Translations under genes and position numbers: made by a program
The notes under the pieces: generated by a model
What the model saw: only the letters and a program-made list of their open reading frames with translations
The model's database searches: none
Told to the model about the DNA's origin: nothing
Shown here: positions 28,185 through 37,453 of the stretch, one piece after another
Layout of the letters: every line of letters starts with the position of its first letter
How positions within the stretch are numbered: position 1 is the first letter of the stretch
NCBI RefSeq assembly: GCF_017355935.1
Contig: NZ_JAFIQT010000001.1
Location: 1,736,001-1,800,000, forward strand
Direction of reading: 5' to 3'
Origin: Telluribacter humicola
GTDB lineage: Bacteria > Bacteroidota > Bacteroidia > Cytophagales > Spirosomataceae
Length of the DNA stretch: 64,000 nucleotides

Positions 28185-28220
28185 TTTACCTTTTGTAAAG
28201 TTTACTTGACATATTGTAAG
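28185..28220 (+). promoter_or_regulatory. Possible operator: two TTTAC...GTAA inverted repeats
   Basis: TTTAC-CTTTT-GTAAA (28185-28199) is followed immediately by TTTAC-N10-GTAAG (28201-28220), overlapping the predicted -33 region. The HTH regulator encoded at 28786-28989 is a natural candidate to bind here. Confidence 0.45.
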
Positions 28221-28236
28221 AGTTGCTTTACCTTTG
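28206..28236 (+). promoter_or_regulatory. Bacteroidota-type promoter of the DUF2975/HTH pair
   Basis: TTG at 28206-28208, a 20-base spacer and TACCTTTG at 28229-28236 match the -33/-7 consensus well. The predicted transcript would start about 35 bases before the ATG at 28277. Confidence 0.6.
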
Positions 28237-28276
28237 AATCGTTACTTTATTCGTATCACACTTTTATCTATTAGCC

Positions 28277-28789
28277 ATGAAAACAAAAAACCTGTTCCCC
28301 CACGCCTGGAAACCCTTTGGCTGGGTTTTGCTCTGTATCTCTATCCTGCCGGGATTATGGATGCTGATTGATGATTCCAGTTTTCCGCTGAGTCTGGCAG
28401 TACAGATACCCTGGCCTTTTGCTACGGAAAGTTCCGGACCTTTCGCAAACATTGACCTGCTGGTTCATAAAGACGGTACTGTTACGCTGCAACTGGTGGA
28501 TGAACTACTAGCCTTAGGGACTATTGCTGGTCTTATGCTCGTAGGGTTTTCGCGCCTGAAGGTAGAGGACGAGCGCATTGCCCAGTTGCGTCTGGAATCT
28601 CTTCAGTGGGCTATCTATGGCAACACCCTGGTACTGGTGCTGTGTATCCTGTTTGTGCACGGGCTGGCTTTTATCAATGTTATGGTTTACAACATGTTTA
28701 CGCCGTTGCTCATCTTTGTGCTACGTTTCCACTGGCTGCTGTATATAGCACCAGCCCTGGAAGACCGGCGGGAAAGGAGGCTGGCATGA
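28277..28789 (+). CDS. DUF2975-like membrane protein
   Basis: 170 residues with four hydrophobic segments (about residues 10-30, 75-95, 112-135, 138-160). The pattern LLALGTIAGLMLVGFSRLKVEDERIAQLR is typical of DUF2975. Genes of this family are usually paired with a small Cro/C1-type regulator, as here: the start of the HTH gene overlaps this stop codon (ATGA). The function is unknown. Pairing and overlap suggest the regulator controls or is controlled by this membrane protein. Confidence 0.78.
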   Translation: MKTKNLFPHAWKPFGWVLLCISILPGLWMLIDDSSFPLSLAVQIPWPFATESSGPFANIDLLVHKDGTVTLQLVDELLALGTIAGLMLVGFSRLKVEDERIAQLRLESLQWAIYGNTLVLVLCILFVHGLAFINVMVYNMFTPLLIFVLRFHWLLYIAPALEDRRERRLA

Positions 28790-28989
28790 GAAACCGCATC
28801 CGCATTGAAAGGGCCATTCTGAATATCACGCAGGCCGATCTGGCCGAGCGTGTGCAGGTGTCCCGGCAGACGATCAATGCCATCGAAGCTGAAAAGTATT
28901 CGCCCTCCCTGGCGCTGGGCATGAAGATAGCCCGGGTGTTCAGTAAGCCGGTAGAGGAGGTTTTTGAGCTGGAAGAGGGAGATTTGTAA
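28786..28989 (+). CDS. Cro/C1-type helix-turn-helix regulator
   Basis: 67 residues that make up a single HTH_3 domain: RIRIERAILNITQADLAERVQVSRQTINAIEAEKYSPSL with recognition helix SRQTINAIE. It belongs to the small YozG-like group that pairs with DUF2975 proteins. The start ATG overlaps the upstream stop by four bases, so the two are translationally coupled. It probably represses its own promoter at 28206-28236. Confidence 0.9.
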   Translation: MRNRIRIERAILNITQADLAERVQVSRQTINAIEAEKYSPSLALGMKIARVFSKPVEEVFELEEGDL

Positions 28990-28993
28990 ACGG

Positions 28994-29025
28994 ACCGGCC
29001 AGGTAGCTACTACCTGGCCGGTTTG
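28994..29025 (+). terminator. Terminator of the DUF2975/HTH operon
   Basis: Perfect 13-bp stem ACCGGCCAGGTAG/CTACCTGGCCGGT with a 3-base loop followed by TT. It begins five bases after the HTH stop codon. Confidence 0.8.
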
Positions 29026-29123
29026 CTATTCTGTATATTTATCCGAAGTTTTGTAGCGGGCTAAGTTTTGGTTTGCTAGGTACAATACCCGAACTTTGGC
29101 TACGTACAATTCGTTGTCTATAC

Positions 29124-30122
29124 ATGAATATCCTTATTACCGGAGCTACCGGACTAGTAGGCAGTGCCGTTGCCAGGCGTCTTATTCAGGAAGGGCATAC
29201 GGTGCGGGCCCTGCATCGGGCCGGATCGGATCGGAGTCTGCTACGGGAGGTAGAAGACCGGGTCCAGTGGGTCGAAGGGGATATTCTGGATATCTACTCC
29301 CTGGAACAAGCTATTCAAGATACTGACTATGTAGTACATTCCGCCGCGGTGGTCTCCTTTGTACCCCGTGACCAGGATGCTATGTACAAGGTTAATGTGG
29401 AAGGTACTGCCAATGTAGTGAACGCCTGTCTGAAACTGGGGACCCGGAAACTCTGCCAGATTAGCAGCGTAGCGGCGTTGGGTCGGCCAGATCTGCGCAA
29501 AATAGGAGGGGGGCATGATATTGTTATTACTGAAGATCAACGGTGGGAAGAGTCACCCACCAATACCCACTACGCCAAAACCAAGTATCTGTCTGAACTG
29601 GAAGTGTGGCGCGGTGTAGCGGAAGGTCTCAAAGCCGTGATCGTAAATCCGTCGCTGGTGTTAGGCGAGGGGGATTGGGACCGAAGTAGTACCAGGCTAT
29701 TCAGGTACGTGTACGAGGAGAAACCCTTTTATACCGAAGGCCTGATGAATTACGTTGATGTACTAGATGTGGCCGAGGCTGTATACAGGCTTCTGTTTTC
29801 GGATATTACCGCTGAGCGATATGTACTAAGTGCCGGCAGCATGACCTACCAGGAGCTATTCAATAAGGTAGCCGAAGCCTTCGGTAAGAAGAAACCTACC
29901 ATACGGGTAAGTTCAGCCATGACAGCCATTATCTGGCGTTTTGAAGCGCTACGCTCCTGGCTTACAGGCAGTAACCCGCTTATTACAAAAGAAAGTGCGA
30001 AGTCGGCTACTCACCGGTTTAAGTACAACAGTCAGAAGATACAAAATGCTATCGGACTGACTTTCAGAACCTCTGATGAGACCATACGGAGGGTCTGTGA
30101 AAGTTTTAGTAAAGGGATTTGA
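29124..30122 (+). CDS. NAD-dependent epimerase/dehydratase family protein
   Basis: 332 residues from the ATG at 29124 (MNILITGATGLVGSAVA). This is an extended short-chain dehydrogenase with nucleotide motif TGATGLVG and catalytic Tyr-Lys in HYAKTKYLSE. A VNPSLVLGEGD segment resembles dihydroflavonol-reductase-like members. These enzymes act on sugars, sterol-like or phenolic ketones, so the name does not fix a substrate. It stands alone between two terminators. The longer in-frame start at 29073 would add 17 residues before the Rossmann fold and is less likely. Confidence 0.85.
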   Translation: MNILITGATGLVGSAVARRLIQEGHTVRALHRAGSDRSLLREVEDRVQWVEGDILDIYSLEQAIQDTDYVVHSAAVVSFVPRDQDAMYKVNVEGTANVVNACLKLGTRKLCQISSVAALGRPDLRKIGGGHDIVITEDQRWEESPTNTHYAKTKYLSELEVWRGVAEGLKAVIVNPSLVLGEGDWDRSSTRLFRYVYEEKPFYTEGLMNYVDVLDVAEAVYRLLFSDITAERYVLSAGSMTYQELFNKVAEAFGKKKPTIRVSSAMTAIIWRFEALRSWLTGSNPLITKESAKSATHRFKYNSQKIQNAIGLTFRTSDETIRRVCESFSKGI

Positions 30123-30209
30123 TAATAGGATTATTATCATTATCTTTCTACAACAGTATATATGATTTAAGTACTCTTGTACTTACTACTCTAACCACAA
30201 TTAGTGTAC

Positions 30210-31619
30210 ATGGAGCAAGATTTTGAGGAAAGAAAAGATTTTATGAAAGAGACATTGCTTCGCTTCGAGCACATGCTGAAAACTGAGGCTAATGAGTTCT
30301 TCGACCTGGATACATACGAACAAGTTGCTGAACATTATTTAGACAAAGGTGATTGGGAGAAAGCGTTCAAAGCCTGTGAGTTAGGGTTAGAAAATTATCC
30401 GTATTCTCTGGATCTGATGCTCAATAAAGCCCAGCTGCTCTCCAACCGCGGGGAGTTTGAAGGGGCGCTGGAATTACTCGAACGAGCCCGACTCTTCCAT
30501 CCCGGTGACGTTGAGATTCCGTTCATGCAGGGTACTATCTACAACCTGATGGGTGAGTACGAAACGTCCATTACTATTCTGGAAGCCATGCTGGATACCG
30601 CCGATGAAAAGGACGATATCTACTTCCAGATTGGACAATCCTACCAGAACTGGGGTAAGTATACTGAGGCGATCGAAAACTACAAGCTTTCGATCCAGCT
30701 CAATCTGCAGAACGAGCACGCCCTCTACGAGCTGGCACACTGTCTGGACCTGATTGGCGAGCTCGAAAGTCATCTTGATTTCTATAACAAGCTTATTGAT
30801 ATAGATCCGTACTCGCACCACGCGTGGTACAACTTAGGTATAGCGTACAGCAAGCTGGAGCGCTACGAAGATGCCGTGGAGGCGTATGACTACGCGACCA
30901 TCATCAAAGAAGATTTTGCTTCGGCTTTCTTCAATCTGGGTAATTCGTATATGAACCTTGAGCAGTACGAAAGTGCCCGCGATGCTTACGAGAAAGCCAT
31001 TGAACTGGAAGGAGAGCAGCCCGAAACCTGCTGCTGTCTGGCAAATAGCCTGGAAAAGCTGGGAGAGTTTGAAAAAGCGATCCGACAGTACCGCAAGGCT
31101 GTAAAGATGGATAGTGACTGGGATGACGGCTGGTTTGGACTGGGCCTGTGTATGGCCGAGTTGGGCCGCTGGCACGAAGCTATTGGCTTCTTCCGCAAAG
31201 CCCTTCAGATCTCCGAGCTGAACCCTGACTACTGGATGGCTCTGGCCGAAACCGAGTACAAACTGGGCAATGTAGTATCGGCCTTTGAGGCCTTCGAGAA
31301 GTCAGCCGAAATAGAGCCGGCCAATCCGGAAGTATGGCTGAAATGGTCACTGGTACTATTTGACCAGGGTAATTACGGTCGGGCCTGTGACTTATTGGCG
31401 GCTGCCGTGGACGAGATGCCCGAAGAGCCGGACCTGTACTATCGCTCGGCGGTGTATCTGATCCATGCCGGAGAGTACCGCGAGGCACTACTGAATCTGG
31501 AAATAGGCCTCACGCTTGACTACGACCGGCACGTACAGCTGTTTGACTTCTTCCCCGAACTGGAAAAGCAAAAAGCGCTGTACCGGATCATAGAACAGTA
31601 TCGAACCAAGAATTTATAA
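30210..31619 (+). CDS. Tetratricopeptide repeat protein
   Basis: 469 residues from the ATG at 30210; a GTG at 30204 would add two residues. About eleven TPR units are visible from residue 35 on, for example AWYNLGIAYSKLERYEDAVEAY and AFFNLGNSYMNLEQYESARDAY. There is no signal peptide, membrane helix or enzyme domain, so it is a cytoplasmic scaffold. Orthologues seem widely conserved in Bacteroidota. The partners are unknown. Confidence 0.88.
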   Translation: MEQDFEERKDFMKETLLRFEHMLKTEANEFFDLDTYEQVAEHYLDKGDWEKAFKACELGLENYPYSLDLMLNKAQLLSNRGEFEGALELLERARLFHPGDVEIPFMQGTIYNLMGEYETSITILEAMLDTADEKDDIYFQIGQSYQNWGKYTEAIENYKLSIQLNLQNEHALYELAHCLDLIGELESHLDFYNKLIDIDPYSHHAWYNLGIAYSKLERYEDAVEAYDYATIIKEDFASAFFNLGNSYMNLEQYESARDAYEKAIELEGEQPETCCCLANSLEKLGEFEKAIRQYRKAVKMDSDWDDGWFGLGLCMAELGRWHEAIGFFRKALQISELNPDYWMALAETEYKLGNVVSAFEAFEKSAEIEPANPEVWLKWSLVLFDQGNYGRACDLLAAAVDEMPEEPDLYYRSAVYLIHAGEYREALLNLEIGLTLDYDRHVQLFDFFPELEKQKALYRIIEQYRTKNL

Positions 31620-31624
31620 ATAGC

Positions 31625-31656
31625 AAAGCCCGTCGATTCTCGACGGGCTTTTTTTA
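31625..31656 (+). terminator. Terminator of the TPR gene
   Basis: Perfect 12-bp stem AAAGCCCGTCGA/TCGACGGGCTTT with a 3-base loop and a run of seven T. It overlaps the 3' end of the convergent glycosyltransferase gene. Confidence 0.9.
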
Positions 31657-32655
31657 TGACTGGGGCAGCACGCTAAGAAGCTGTGAGAGCTCTATATCAA
31701 GGGCACAGCGAAAATGTCCTTCGGGGCAGGCTTTATGGCCGTGCAGGCCGCAGGGACGACAGTGGAGAGGCTCCTGCTTCTGGACAATATGTGACACATC
31801 CGAAAGTGGCCCAAAGCCAAACTCAGGTACCGTAGAGCAGTACACCGCACACACAGGAGCATTCATGGCCGAGCTGATGTGCATCGGAGCCGAATCATTC
31901 ACATAGTTCATAGCAGCCTTTTCCATCAGAGCAGCCGATGCCAGAAAAGATAGTTGCCCACACAAGTTGGTAGCTATATCTGTCCGCCCGCTATCCCTGA
32001 TAATCCCTTCGGCTAGTTGTTTATCATCAGGACTTCCCAGCAGGTACACCTTGTACTGCTTAGGCAGATTGCGGATAAGATCGGCCCAGCGTTCAGCCGG
32101 GTACTGCTTGGTATACCACACCGAAGCCGGAGCTACACATACATACGGCTGCTCCTGGTAAGGTTTCAACTTCTCATAATCACCGGGCGAGGGGTACAGG
32201 CGAGGCTTAGACACGGTACTATCAACATGCTTTTTAACCAGCTCCTGATTGCGATCTACCTCATGAAAACCATTGCTGATACGGTGGGGGAGGCTTTCGG
32301 TAAATAAAAATGAAAAAGGATTTTTTTCGAATCCTGTACTGACTTTGGCCCCCGAAAAGGCCGTAAGGAATCCGGTGGAGCCGAAGCGCTGTAAGTTGAT
32401 AAGCCAGTCGTACCGCTGCTGACGGATCTGCCCTAGTAGTTGCAGCAGGCTCTTGTACTTTCCCTCTTTCTTGTGCCAGATAAGGACCTGGTTGAGGTAG
32501 GGATGCTGGTGGAACAGCCCTTCGTTTCCTTTACGTACCAGCAGGTCTATATGCGCGCCGGGATAGGAACTATGCAGTTTTTCAAGTAAGGAGGTGGCCA
32601 GTATGACATCACCTATAAAGGCGGTCTGTATGACCAGAATTCGCTGTGGATTCAT
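31654..32655 (-). CDS. Glycosyltransferase family 9 (heptosyltransferase-like)
   Basis: 333 residues from the ATG at 32653-32655 (MNPQRILVIQTAFIGDVILAT). The N-terminal QTAFIGDVILATSLLEKL and the C-terminal MNYVNDSAPMHISSAMNAPVCAVY are family hallmarks of ADP-heptose:LPS transferases. A CRPCGLHGHKACPEGHFRCAL cysteine cluster near the C-terminus is usual for Bacteroidota members. It probably adds a sugar to the LPS core or another surface glycan at the inner membrane. No other LPS gene is in the window. Confidence 0.9.
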   Translation of the reverse strand: MNPQRILVIQTAFIGDVILATSLLEKLHSSYPGAHIDLLVRKGNEGLFHQHPYLNQVLIWHKKEGKYKSLLQLLGQIRQQRYDWLINLQRFGSTGFLTAFSGAKVSTGFEKNPFSFLFTESLPHRISNGFHEVDRNQELVKKHVDSTVSKPRLYPSPGDYEKLKPYQEQPYVCVAPASVWYTKQYPAERWADLIRNLPKQYKVYLLGSPDDKQLAEGIIRDSGRTDIATNLCGQLSFLASAALMEKAAMNYVNDSAPMHISSAMNAPVCAVYCSTVPEFGFGPLSDVSHIVQKQEPLHCRPCGLHGHKACPEGHFRCALDIELSQLLSVLPQS

Positions 32656-32738
32656 TAGGTAAATTAGTATCGGACAAAATTCCGTAATTTTGCCCTTACC
32701 ACCGAAAATTATCGGATGCGATTTTGTGTTATTAAAGA

Positions 32739-34031
32739 ATGAAGAGAAATATAAGCCGTAAAAAGGTAGGTAATTTACACTCCGAAACAACCCTCACGGA
32801 AGAGTATCAACTACATACGCTTCCCAACGGGATTCGCATTGCACACAAACAAGTACCCTATACACAGATTGCTCATTGCGGTATTATGCTCGACATAGGT
32901 AGCCGTGACGAACAGTCCCATCAGCAGGGGCTGGCGCATTTTTGGGAGCATATGGCTTTCAAAGGTACCGAAAAGCGCCGCTCTCATCATATCATCAACC
33001 GCCTCGAAACTGTAGGCGGTGAACTGAACGCCTACACCACTAAAGAGAAGATCTGCTTCCATGCCTCAGTACTGGACGAGCATTTTGATAAGGCACTGGA
33101 TCTGCTGGTCGATATCGCTTTTCATTCCGTATTTCCGGAGAAGCAGATTGAGCGGGAGCGGAACGTAATCCTGGAAGAGATGTCTATGTACTACGATTCA
33201 CCCGAGGATGCTATCCAGGACGACTTTGACCAGCTACTATTTCCGAACCATTCGCTGGGTAGTAATATACTAGGTACAGCCGAGACGGTTCGTTCTTTTG
33301 GAAGTAATGACCTGCGGCAGTTCATCAGTGATAATCTGGATACAGAGCGTATTGTTGTGACATCTGTAAGCCGCTTGCCTTTCTCGAAAGTAGTACGTAC
33401 GGCAGAAAAGTACTTGGCAGATATACCGTCCAAAAAGACAAACCGGGTACGCGTGGCACCCTATCTGTACACGCCCGAGCGGCAGGAGGTGGCAAGGTCC
33501 ATCACGCAGGCCCAGTGCGCCATGGGACGTCCCTCGTACGCCCTGACTGATGAGCGTCGGCTGCCCTTCTTTATGCTGGTCAATTTGCTGGGAGGCCCGG
33601 GTATGAACTCCCGCTTTAATATGGCCCTTCGTGAGCGCTACGGTTTTGTGTACTCCATCGAGGCCAACTATACCCCTTATCTGGATACGGGCTTCTTAGG
33701 GATCTATTTTGGTACCGAACAGAAGCAACTCAACCGGAGCATCTCGCTTATTCATAAAGAACTGCGCCGCCTGCGCGAGCAGCCACTGACCACTACGCAG
33801 CTCCACCACACCAAGGTACAGCTGATGGGGCAGCTGGCTATGTCCGAAGAAAGCAACATGAGCTTTATGCTGATGATGGCGAAGAGCCTGCTGGATACCG
33901 GTAAAGTAGATACGCTACCGGAAATATTCGAAGAGATCCGCCAGGTTACGGCCCAGCAGTTGCAGGAGCTGGCGCAGGATATGTTCGACGAAAGTCAGTT
34001 TAGCTACCTGACATTCCTGCCCGAAGAATAG
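32739..34031 (+). CDS. M16 (insulinase-like) zinc peptidase
   Basis: 430 residues. The inverted zinc motif HxxEH is present as HFWEH, with the third ligand glutamate expected in ERERNVILEEMSM about 75 residues later. The PF05193-like second half contains GGPGMNSRFNMALRERYGFVYSIEANY. The short one-chain type with an intact HxxEH suggests an active cytoplasmic peptidase similar to the processing-peptidase/PqqF group. No signal peptide is seen. It diverges from the glycosyltransferase gene, with 83 bases between starts. Confidence 0.92.
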   Translation: MKRNISRKKVGNLHSETTLTEEYQLHTLPNGIRIAHKQVPYTQIAHCGIMLDIGSRDEQSHQQGLAHFWEHMAFKGTEKRRSHHIINRLETVGGELNAYTTKEKICFHASVLDEHFDKALDLLVDIAFHSVFPEKQIERERNVILEEMSMYYDSPEDAIQDDFDQLLFPNHSLGSNILGTAETVRSFGSNDLRQFISDNLDTERIVVTSVSRLPFSKVVRTAEKYLADIPSKKTNRVRVAPYLYTPERQEVARSITQAQCAMGRPSYALTDERRLPFFMLVNLLGGPGMNSRFNMALRERYGFVYSIEANYTPYLDTGFLGIYFGTEQKQLNRSISLIHKELRRLREQPLTTTQLHHTKVQLMGQLAMSEESNMSFMLMMAKSLLDTGKVDTLPEIFEEIRQVTAQQLQELAQDMFDESQFSYLTFLPEE

Positions 34032-34145
34032 GAGTGGAAATTCTGACCGGGTCGCCGGTGCGATTATTTAATACTGAGTTCTGAATAGTTTCAACACAAC
34101 TAATCAGATATAAGATATTCAAGCGTGGTTGTTTATATAGCCACA

Positions 34146-34184
34146 AAAAACGGGAGCGCAGCTTATAGCCGCGCTCCCGTTTTT
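34146..34184. terminator. Bidirectional terminator between M16 peptidase and cytochrome c genes
   Basis: Stem AAAAACGGGAGCGC/GCGCTCCCGTTTTT with inner GC pairs and T runs on both strands. Confidence 0.88.
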
Positions 34185-34243
34185 ATTATATGTCGGTGAA
34201 TAGCTGATTACTACAAGCCAACACTTGATAGCTCTAAACTAAA

Positions 34244-34612
34244 TTAGCTTTTCTTCTTAGCAGGAGCTGCCTTAGCTGGCTTAGCAGCTAGTGAATTGAT
34301 CCAGGTAGCCAATTTAAGAGCATCTTCCTTAGGAACCTGAGTCATGGGAGCCATTGGAGGATAACCAGGCCAGTTAGCAGGCTCAGGCTTATAGATAAGC
34401 TCTACAATCCGCTCATTCTTGTATCCCTTCTTGGCAACATCTACATAAGCAGGACCTACCAGCTTAGTGTCGGCACGGTGACAGGCAAAACAAGTGTACT
34501 TAGTAAGCAACGCATTGATGTCATCAGGTACTTTAACTTGTGCATTTGCCGAGCTTGTGCTCATAAGAGTAGCAACAACGGCTGCCACCATAAATCCAAA
34601 GCTTTTTTTCAT
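34244..34612 (-). CDS. Small periplasmic c-type cytochrome (class I)
   Basis: 122 residues with a signal peptide ending at SANAQ. One heme site CFACH is present (CxxCH), and MAPMTQVP carries the likely distal Met ligand, as in c551/c552 proteins. The lysine/alanine-rich tail PAKAAPAKKKS is unusual. It could carry electrons from periplasmic dehydrogenases such as the GMC/subunit 3 pair at 50573-52969 or the GSDH-like protein at 1-1837, but this is inference since the genes are far apart. Confidence 0.92.
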   Translation of the reverse strand: MKKSFGFMVAAVVATLMSTSSANAQVKVPDDINALLTKYTCFACHRADTKLVGPAYVDVAKKGYKNERIVELIYKPEPANWPGYPPMAPMTQVPKEDALKLATWINSLAAKPAKAAPAKKKS

Positions 34613-34661
34613 GAGTTTGTTAAAAGGAAATAATTACAACTGTACTAACCAAAAGACGGAA

Positions 34662-34669
34662 CAAAAGTA
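34662..34669 (-). promoter_or_regulatory. Putative -7 box (TACTTTTG) for the cytochrome c gene
   Basis: TACTTTTG on the minus strand, 50 bases before the start codon, fits TAnnTTTG. A convincing -33 element is missing. Confidence 0.4.
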
Positions 34670-34839
34670 AACAAGTACTCGGATTAACGGAATTCTGTTT
34701 CAAAAAAAAGAGAACAGTACGTGTAATTATTTACATCATGCCTCCATAGACAGTGTCCCACGAAAAAACGAAATTGTAATAAATTTAGTGCCCGTTGTTT
34801 ACTTCTTAATTAGTACATGTATCCTAGTAAAGTCCTATA

Positions 34840-37314
34840 TTAGTTATAGGTAAGCCATGAACTGGCTTTGCAATCCATGTCGGTTGAGAATCGAATCCAA
34901 CGAGCCTGAAATGCGACTGGGAAATTATACTCAAATGTTTCTCCGGCTGGTACTGTTACTTCCCGATAGGTCATCCAGGGACCATGGCCGCTGGGCTCTA
35001 CTTCAATCCTGAACGTAACGGGTTGCTTCTGATCGTGTGATAATTTCAGATTCTTTTTATCATAGAAGCCGATCAGGTACGGGTCAGATGGTACATTTTG
35101 CTTCACCTGACTGTTTTTCCAGGGGCCTCCTTCACCTACCGGCTTTCCTAATTTCCAAAGATCGTCAATGGTACCTGCCCATACGCTGGCTTGTCCATCT
35201 TCAGAGCGGATGATGTGCTTACTGTTTGTCTTCGGGTTTGCTTCCAGACCCGTCATGACTAATAAACCACGATAGGAGGCATAATCATGAATAGCTAGCT
35301 GGTGGGATGCAACAGGTCTTATTTTGGCAAACCCGTCAGCGTTTTCGGCGGGTAGTTCATAAAAGGTACCATGGGCATTCAGAAGATCACGCTCCGTAGC
35401 AACTTCCCTGCATATTCTCAGAGCACCATTACTGGTAAGCTTGTTATAAGTAGCACTACCTAAAGGGAGTCTCCATCTTCTGCCGTTATCATCAACGACT
35501 AGTACGGAGGATTCTTCTACGGTGATGGCATCTTTGGGGATAGCAAATTTATCCCGGATAAACTGAGCCGTCCTGGGATCTTCCTTCTTTACAAGCTTCA
35601 TAGCTCCATCCAGTTCATAGTATCCGCTCTCGGTAAATTTTCCGTCCACCATCTTACCAGCTAGCAGGCCCAGTGCCCGACGGTTATCTCCTAAACCATA
35701 GAGAAGTCCACCGGTTGAGCTTTGATTATTTATGGTAGCTATCCCTTTGAAGAGTGGATCGGCTTTGGTGTTGAAACGACTGGCATCTGTATACGTAAAA
35801 TGTACTGTGGCCTGAGTAGGCTTGTTGCTGGTAACCCGTATCCACTCACCCTTTTCCTGAGGCGTAAACATCAGGTACTGAGCCTTACCGGGGGCGGCAT
35901 CAACTTTTTGTATCGAGGTCCACTGTCCGTTACCGTTCCGGTCTACTTCAAAGTTGAATGAAACTGTTTCCTTACCCTCATTGAGAATCCAGGCCATACG
36001 CTGGTCCCAACCGGCGAACAGGAATGGCTCGGAAGGCTTTCCTGCTTTGGTTTTTTCAGAAAGCCATACAGCACCCTCGGCGGTATTAGGGCCTAGTTTA
36101 TCAGGTTGGTCCAGGGAAGTAAACCAGAGGTTGGAGTTGGATTGGCCAGGGCCTTCGATACCTCCTTTGGCTTTCCGCTTGTTAAGAAACTCTTTCTGAG
36201 CCGAATCATCACAGCCAAAGACCAGTCTATCCTGCCAGCGGGTAAAGTCACCAATTACCTTCAGGTAAGATGATCTGGGGCGGATACCTGCTGTATTCGA
36301 GGAAGTGAACGATTCCGGAAACTTCCAGAACATTCCGTGCATGGTCATGAGGTAGTCAGGCTTTTCAGCTGTGCCTATGTCCCGGATCCGCGGCCATTCG
36401 GTATTCCAGCCGTGGGCTCCGTCGTAGCTATGGCTGGCTTTGGGAAGCCGGTAAAACGTCCATTGGTTATGATCACGTACACCCAGCAGAACAGACTTGT
36501 GGTCCCAGCCAGTGGCCCAGATTGGATCTGTTTCAGGATTCTTATTTCCGTAAATTCCGCCGGGGCCGGTTACTTCTACGAACTGGTTGCGGCGGACCAG
36601 CTTCCAGTCTTTTCCGTCCCACTCGGATAGCGATCCTGACTCAATGTCGAACTGCTTAAGCGCCTTCGGACCCGATTCCCCATTATTTGAATACACCATT
36701 ACTCCCTGACCGGAATAGAGTCCCTTACCGTGGGCGCCAAATAGTAAGTCCGAAGACTGATTGGCTGATTCATCATGCCCTTTTTTATTCTTTACGTTTC
36801 CATCCTCATACAGTAAAGTAGGCTTCAGTGAATTGACATCTACCTCATAGAAGCCTTCTTCCATGGTACCATAGAATATCTTACCGGCCGGGTCGGAGAA
36901 GTGGCGGGCGTTACCCGTATGACGTCCGGGCATGGCAGTATAGGGAATAGTACGTACCTGTCCCTGGTAATCAACCGCGTAAGGGCCAATGAAAAGTTGC
37001 TTGCTTTCCGGGTGAATCATCCGGTTGGCAGGGGTACCACCGATACTTTCTCCACGTACAGTCTGTTGCAGATCGGCCGTTATCTCGTATAGTTTATCTG
37101 ATGAACCGTAGGGTAGGTGTGGGCCATAGGTAACTACCCACAGCTTGTTGGCCCAGGGTACTACGGCTCCCGTACCACATTCACCCTCATTATTATAATA
37201 CGCCAGATGGGGATAGATGCCGCTGAACTCCGGTTTGTCAGAGACCTGGTCTGGTTTCTGGGAGCTACAGCCGTATAGTAAGCAAGCTGAAAGTAGAAGA
37301 GCACTTTTTCTCAT
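34840..37314 (-). CDS. Large lipoprotein of unknown function (PUL survivor)
   Basis: 824 residues from the ATG at 37312-37314, which gives a clean lipoprotein signal with lipobox LLYGC (Cys15-16 region). The mature protein is rich in Trp/Gly beta strands and repeats (TVHFTYTD, FNFEVDRNGNGQWTSIQ and a similar FRIEVEPSGHGPWMTYREV at the end), suggesting two homologous beta-sandwich modules behind a propeller-like N-terminal part. I do not recognise a catalytic motif. It lies directly downstream of a SusD remnant, where surface glycan-binding proteins or enzymes usually sit. The apparent loss of susC and most of susD leaves its role uncertain. Confidence 0.8.
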   Translation of the reverse strand: MRKSALLLSACLLYGCSSQKPDQVSDKPEFSGIYPHLAYYNNEGECGTGAVVPWANKLWVVTYGPHLPYGSSDKLYEITADLQQTVRGESIGGTPANRMIHPESKQLFIGPYAVDYQGQVRTIPYTAMPGRHTGNARHFSDPAGKIFYGTMEEGFYEVDVNSLKPTLLYEDGNVKNKKGHDESANQSSDLLFGAHGKGLYSGQGVMVYSNNGESGPKALKQFDIESGSLSEWDGKDWKLVRRNQFVEVTGPGGIYGNKNPETDPIWATGWDHKSVLLGVRDHNQWTFYRLPKASHSYDGAHGWNTEWPRIRDIGTAEKPDYLMTMHGMFWKFPESFTSSNTAGIRPRSSYLKVIGDFTRWQDRLVFGCDDSAQKEFLNKRKAKGGIEGPGQSNSNLWFTSLDQPDKLGPNTAEGAVWLSEKTKAGKPSEPFLFAGWDQRMAWILNEGKETVSFNFEVDRNGNGQWTSIQKVDAAPGKAQYLMFTPQEKGEWIRVTSNKPTQATVHFTYTDASRFNTKADPLFKGIATINNQSSTGGLLYGLGDNRRALGLLAGKMVDGKFTESGYYELDGAMKLVKKEDPRTAQFIRDKFAIPKDAITVEESSVLVVDDNGRRWRLPLGSATYNKLTSNGALRICREVATERDLLNAHGTFYELPAENADGFAKIRPVASHQLAIHDYASYRGLLVMTGLEANPKTNSKHIIRSEDGQASVWAGTIDDLWKLGKPVGEGGPWKNSQVKQNVPSDPYLIGFYDKKNLKLSHDQKQPVTFRIEVEPSGHGPWMTYREVTVPAGETFEYNFPVAFQARWIRFSTDMDCKASSWLTYN

Positions 37315-37453
37315 GAATGTTTTAGTATTTTTTGATTGTTCGTACATATAGAATGTAGTAGTCATTTTCTCTACTAACTTCTAATTGGTAGAGTATCCGG
37401 CTGTCATTATTATGAATGACTAAGTCTATTACATGACTATTGACCTGAGTAAA

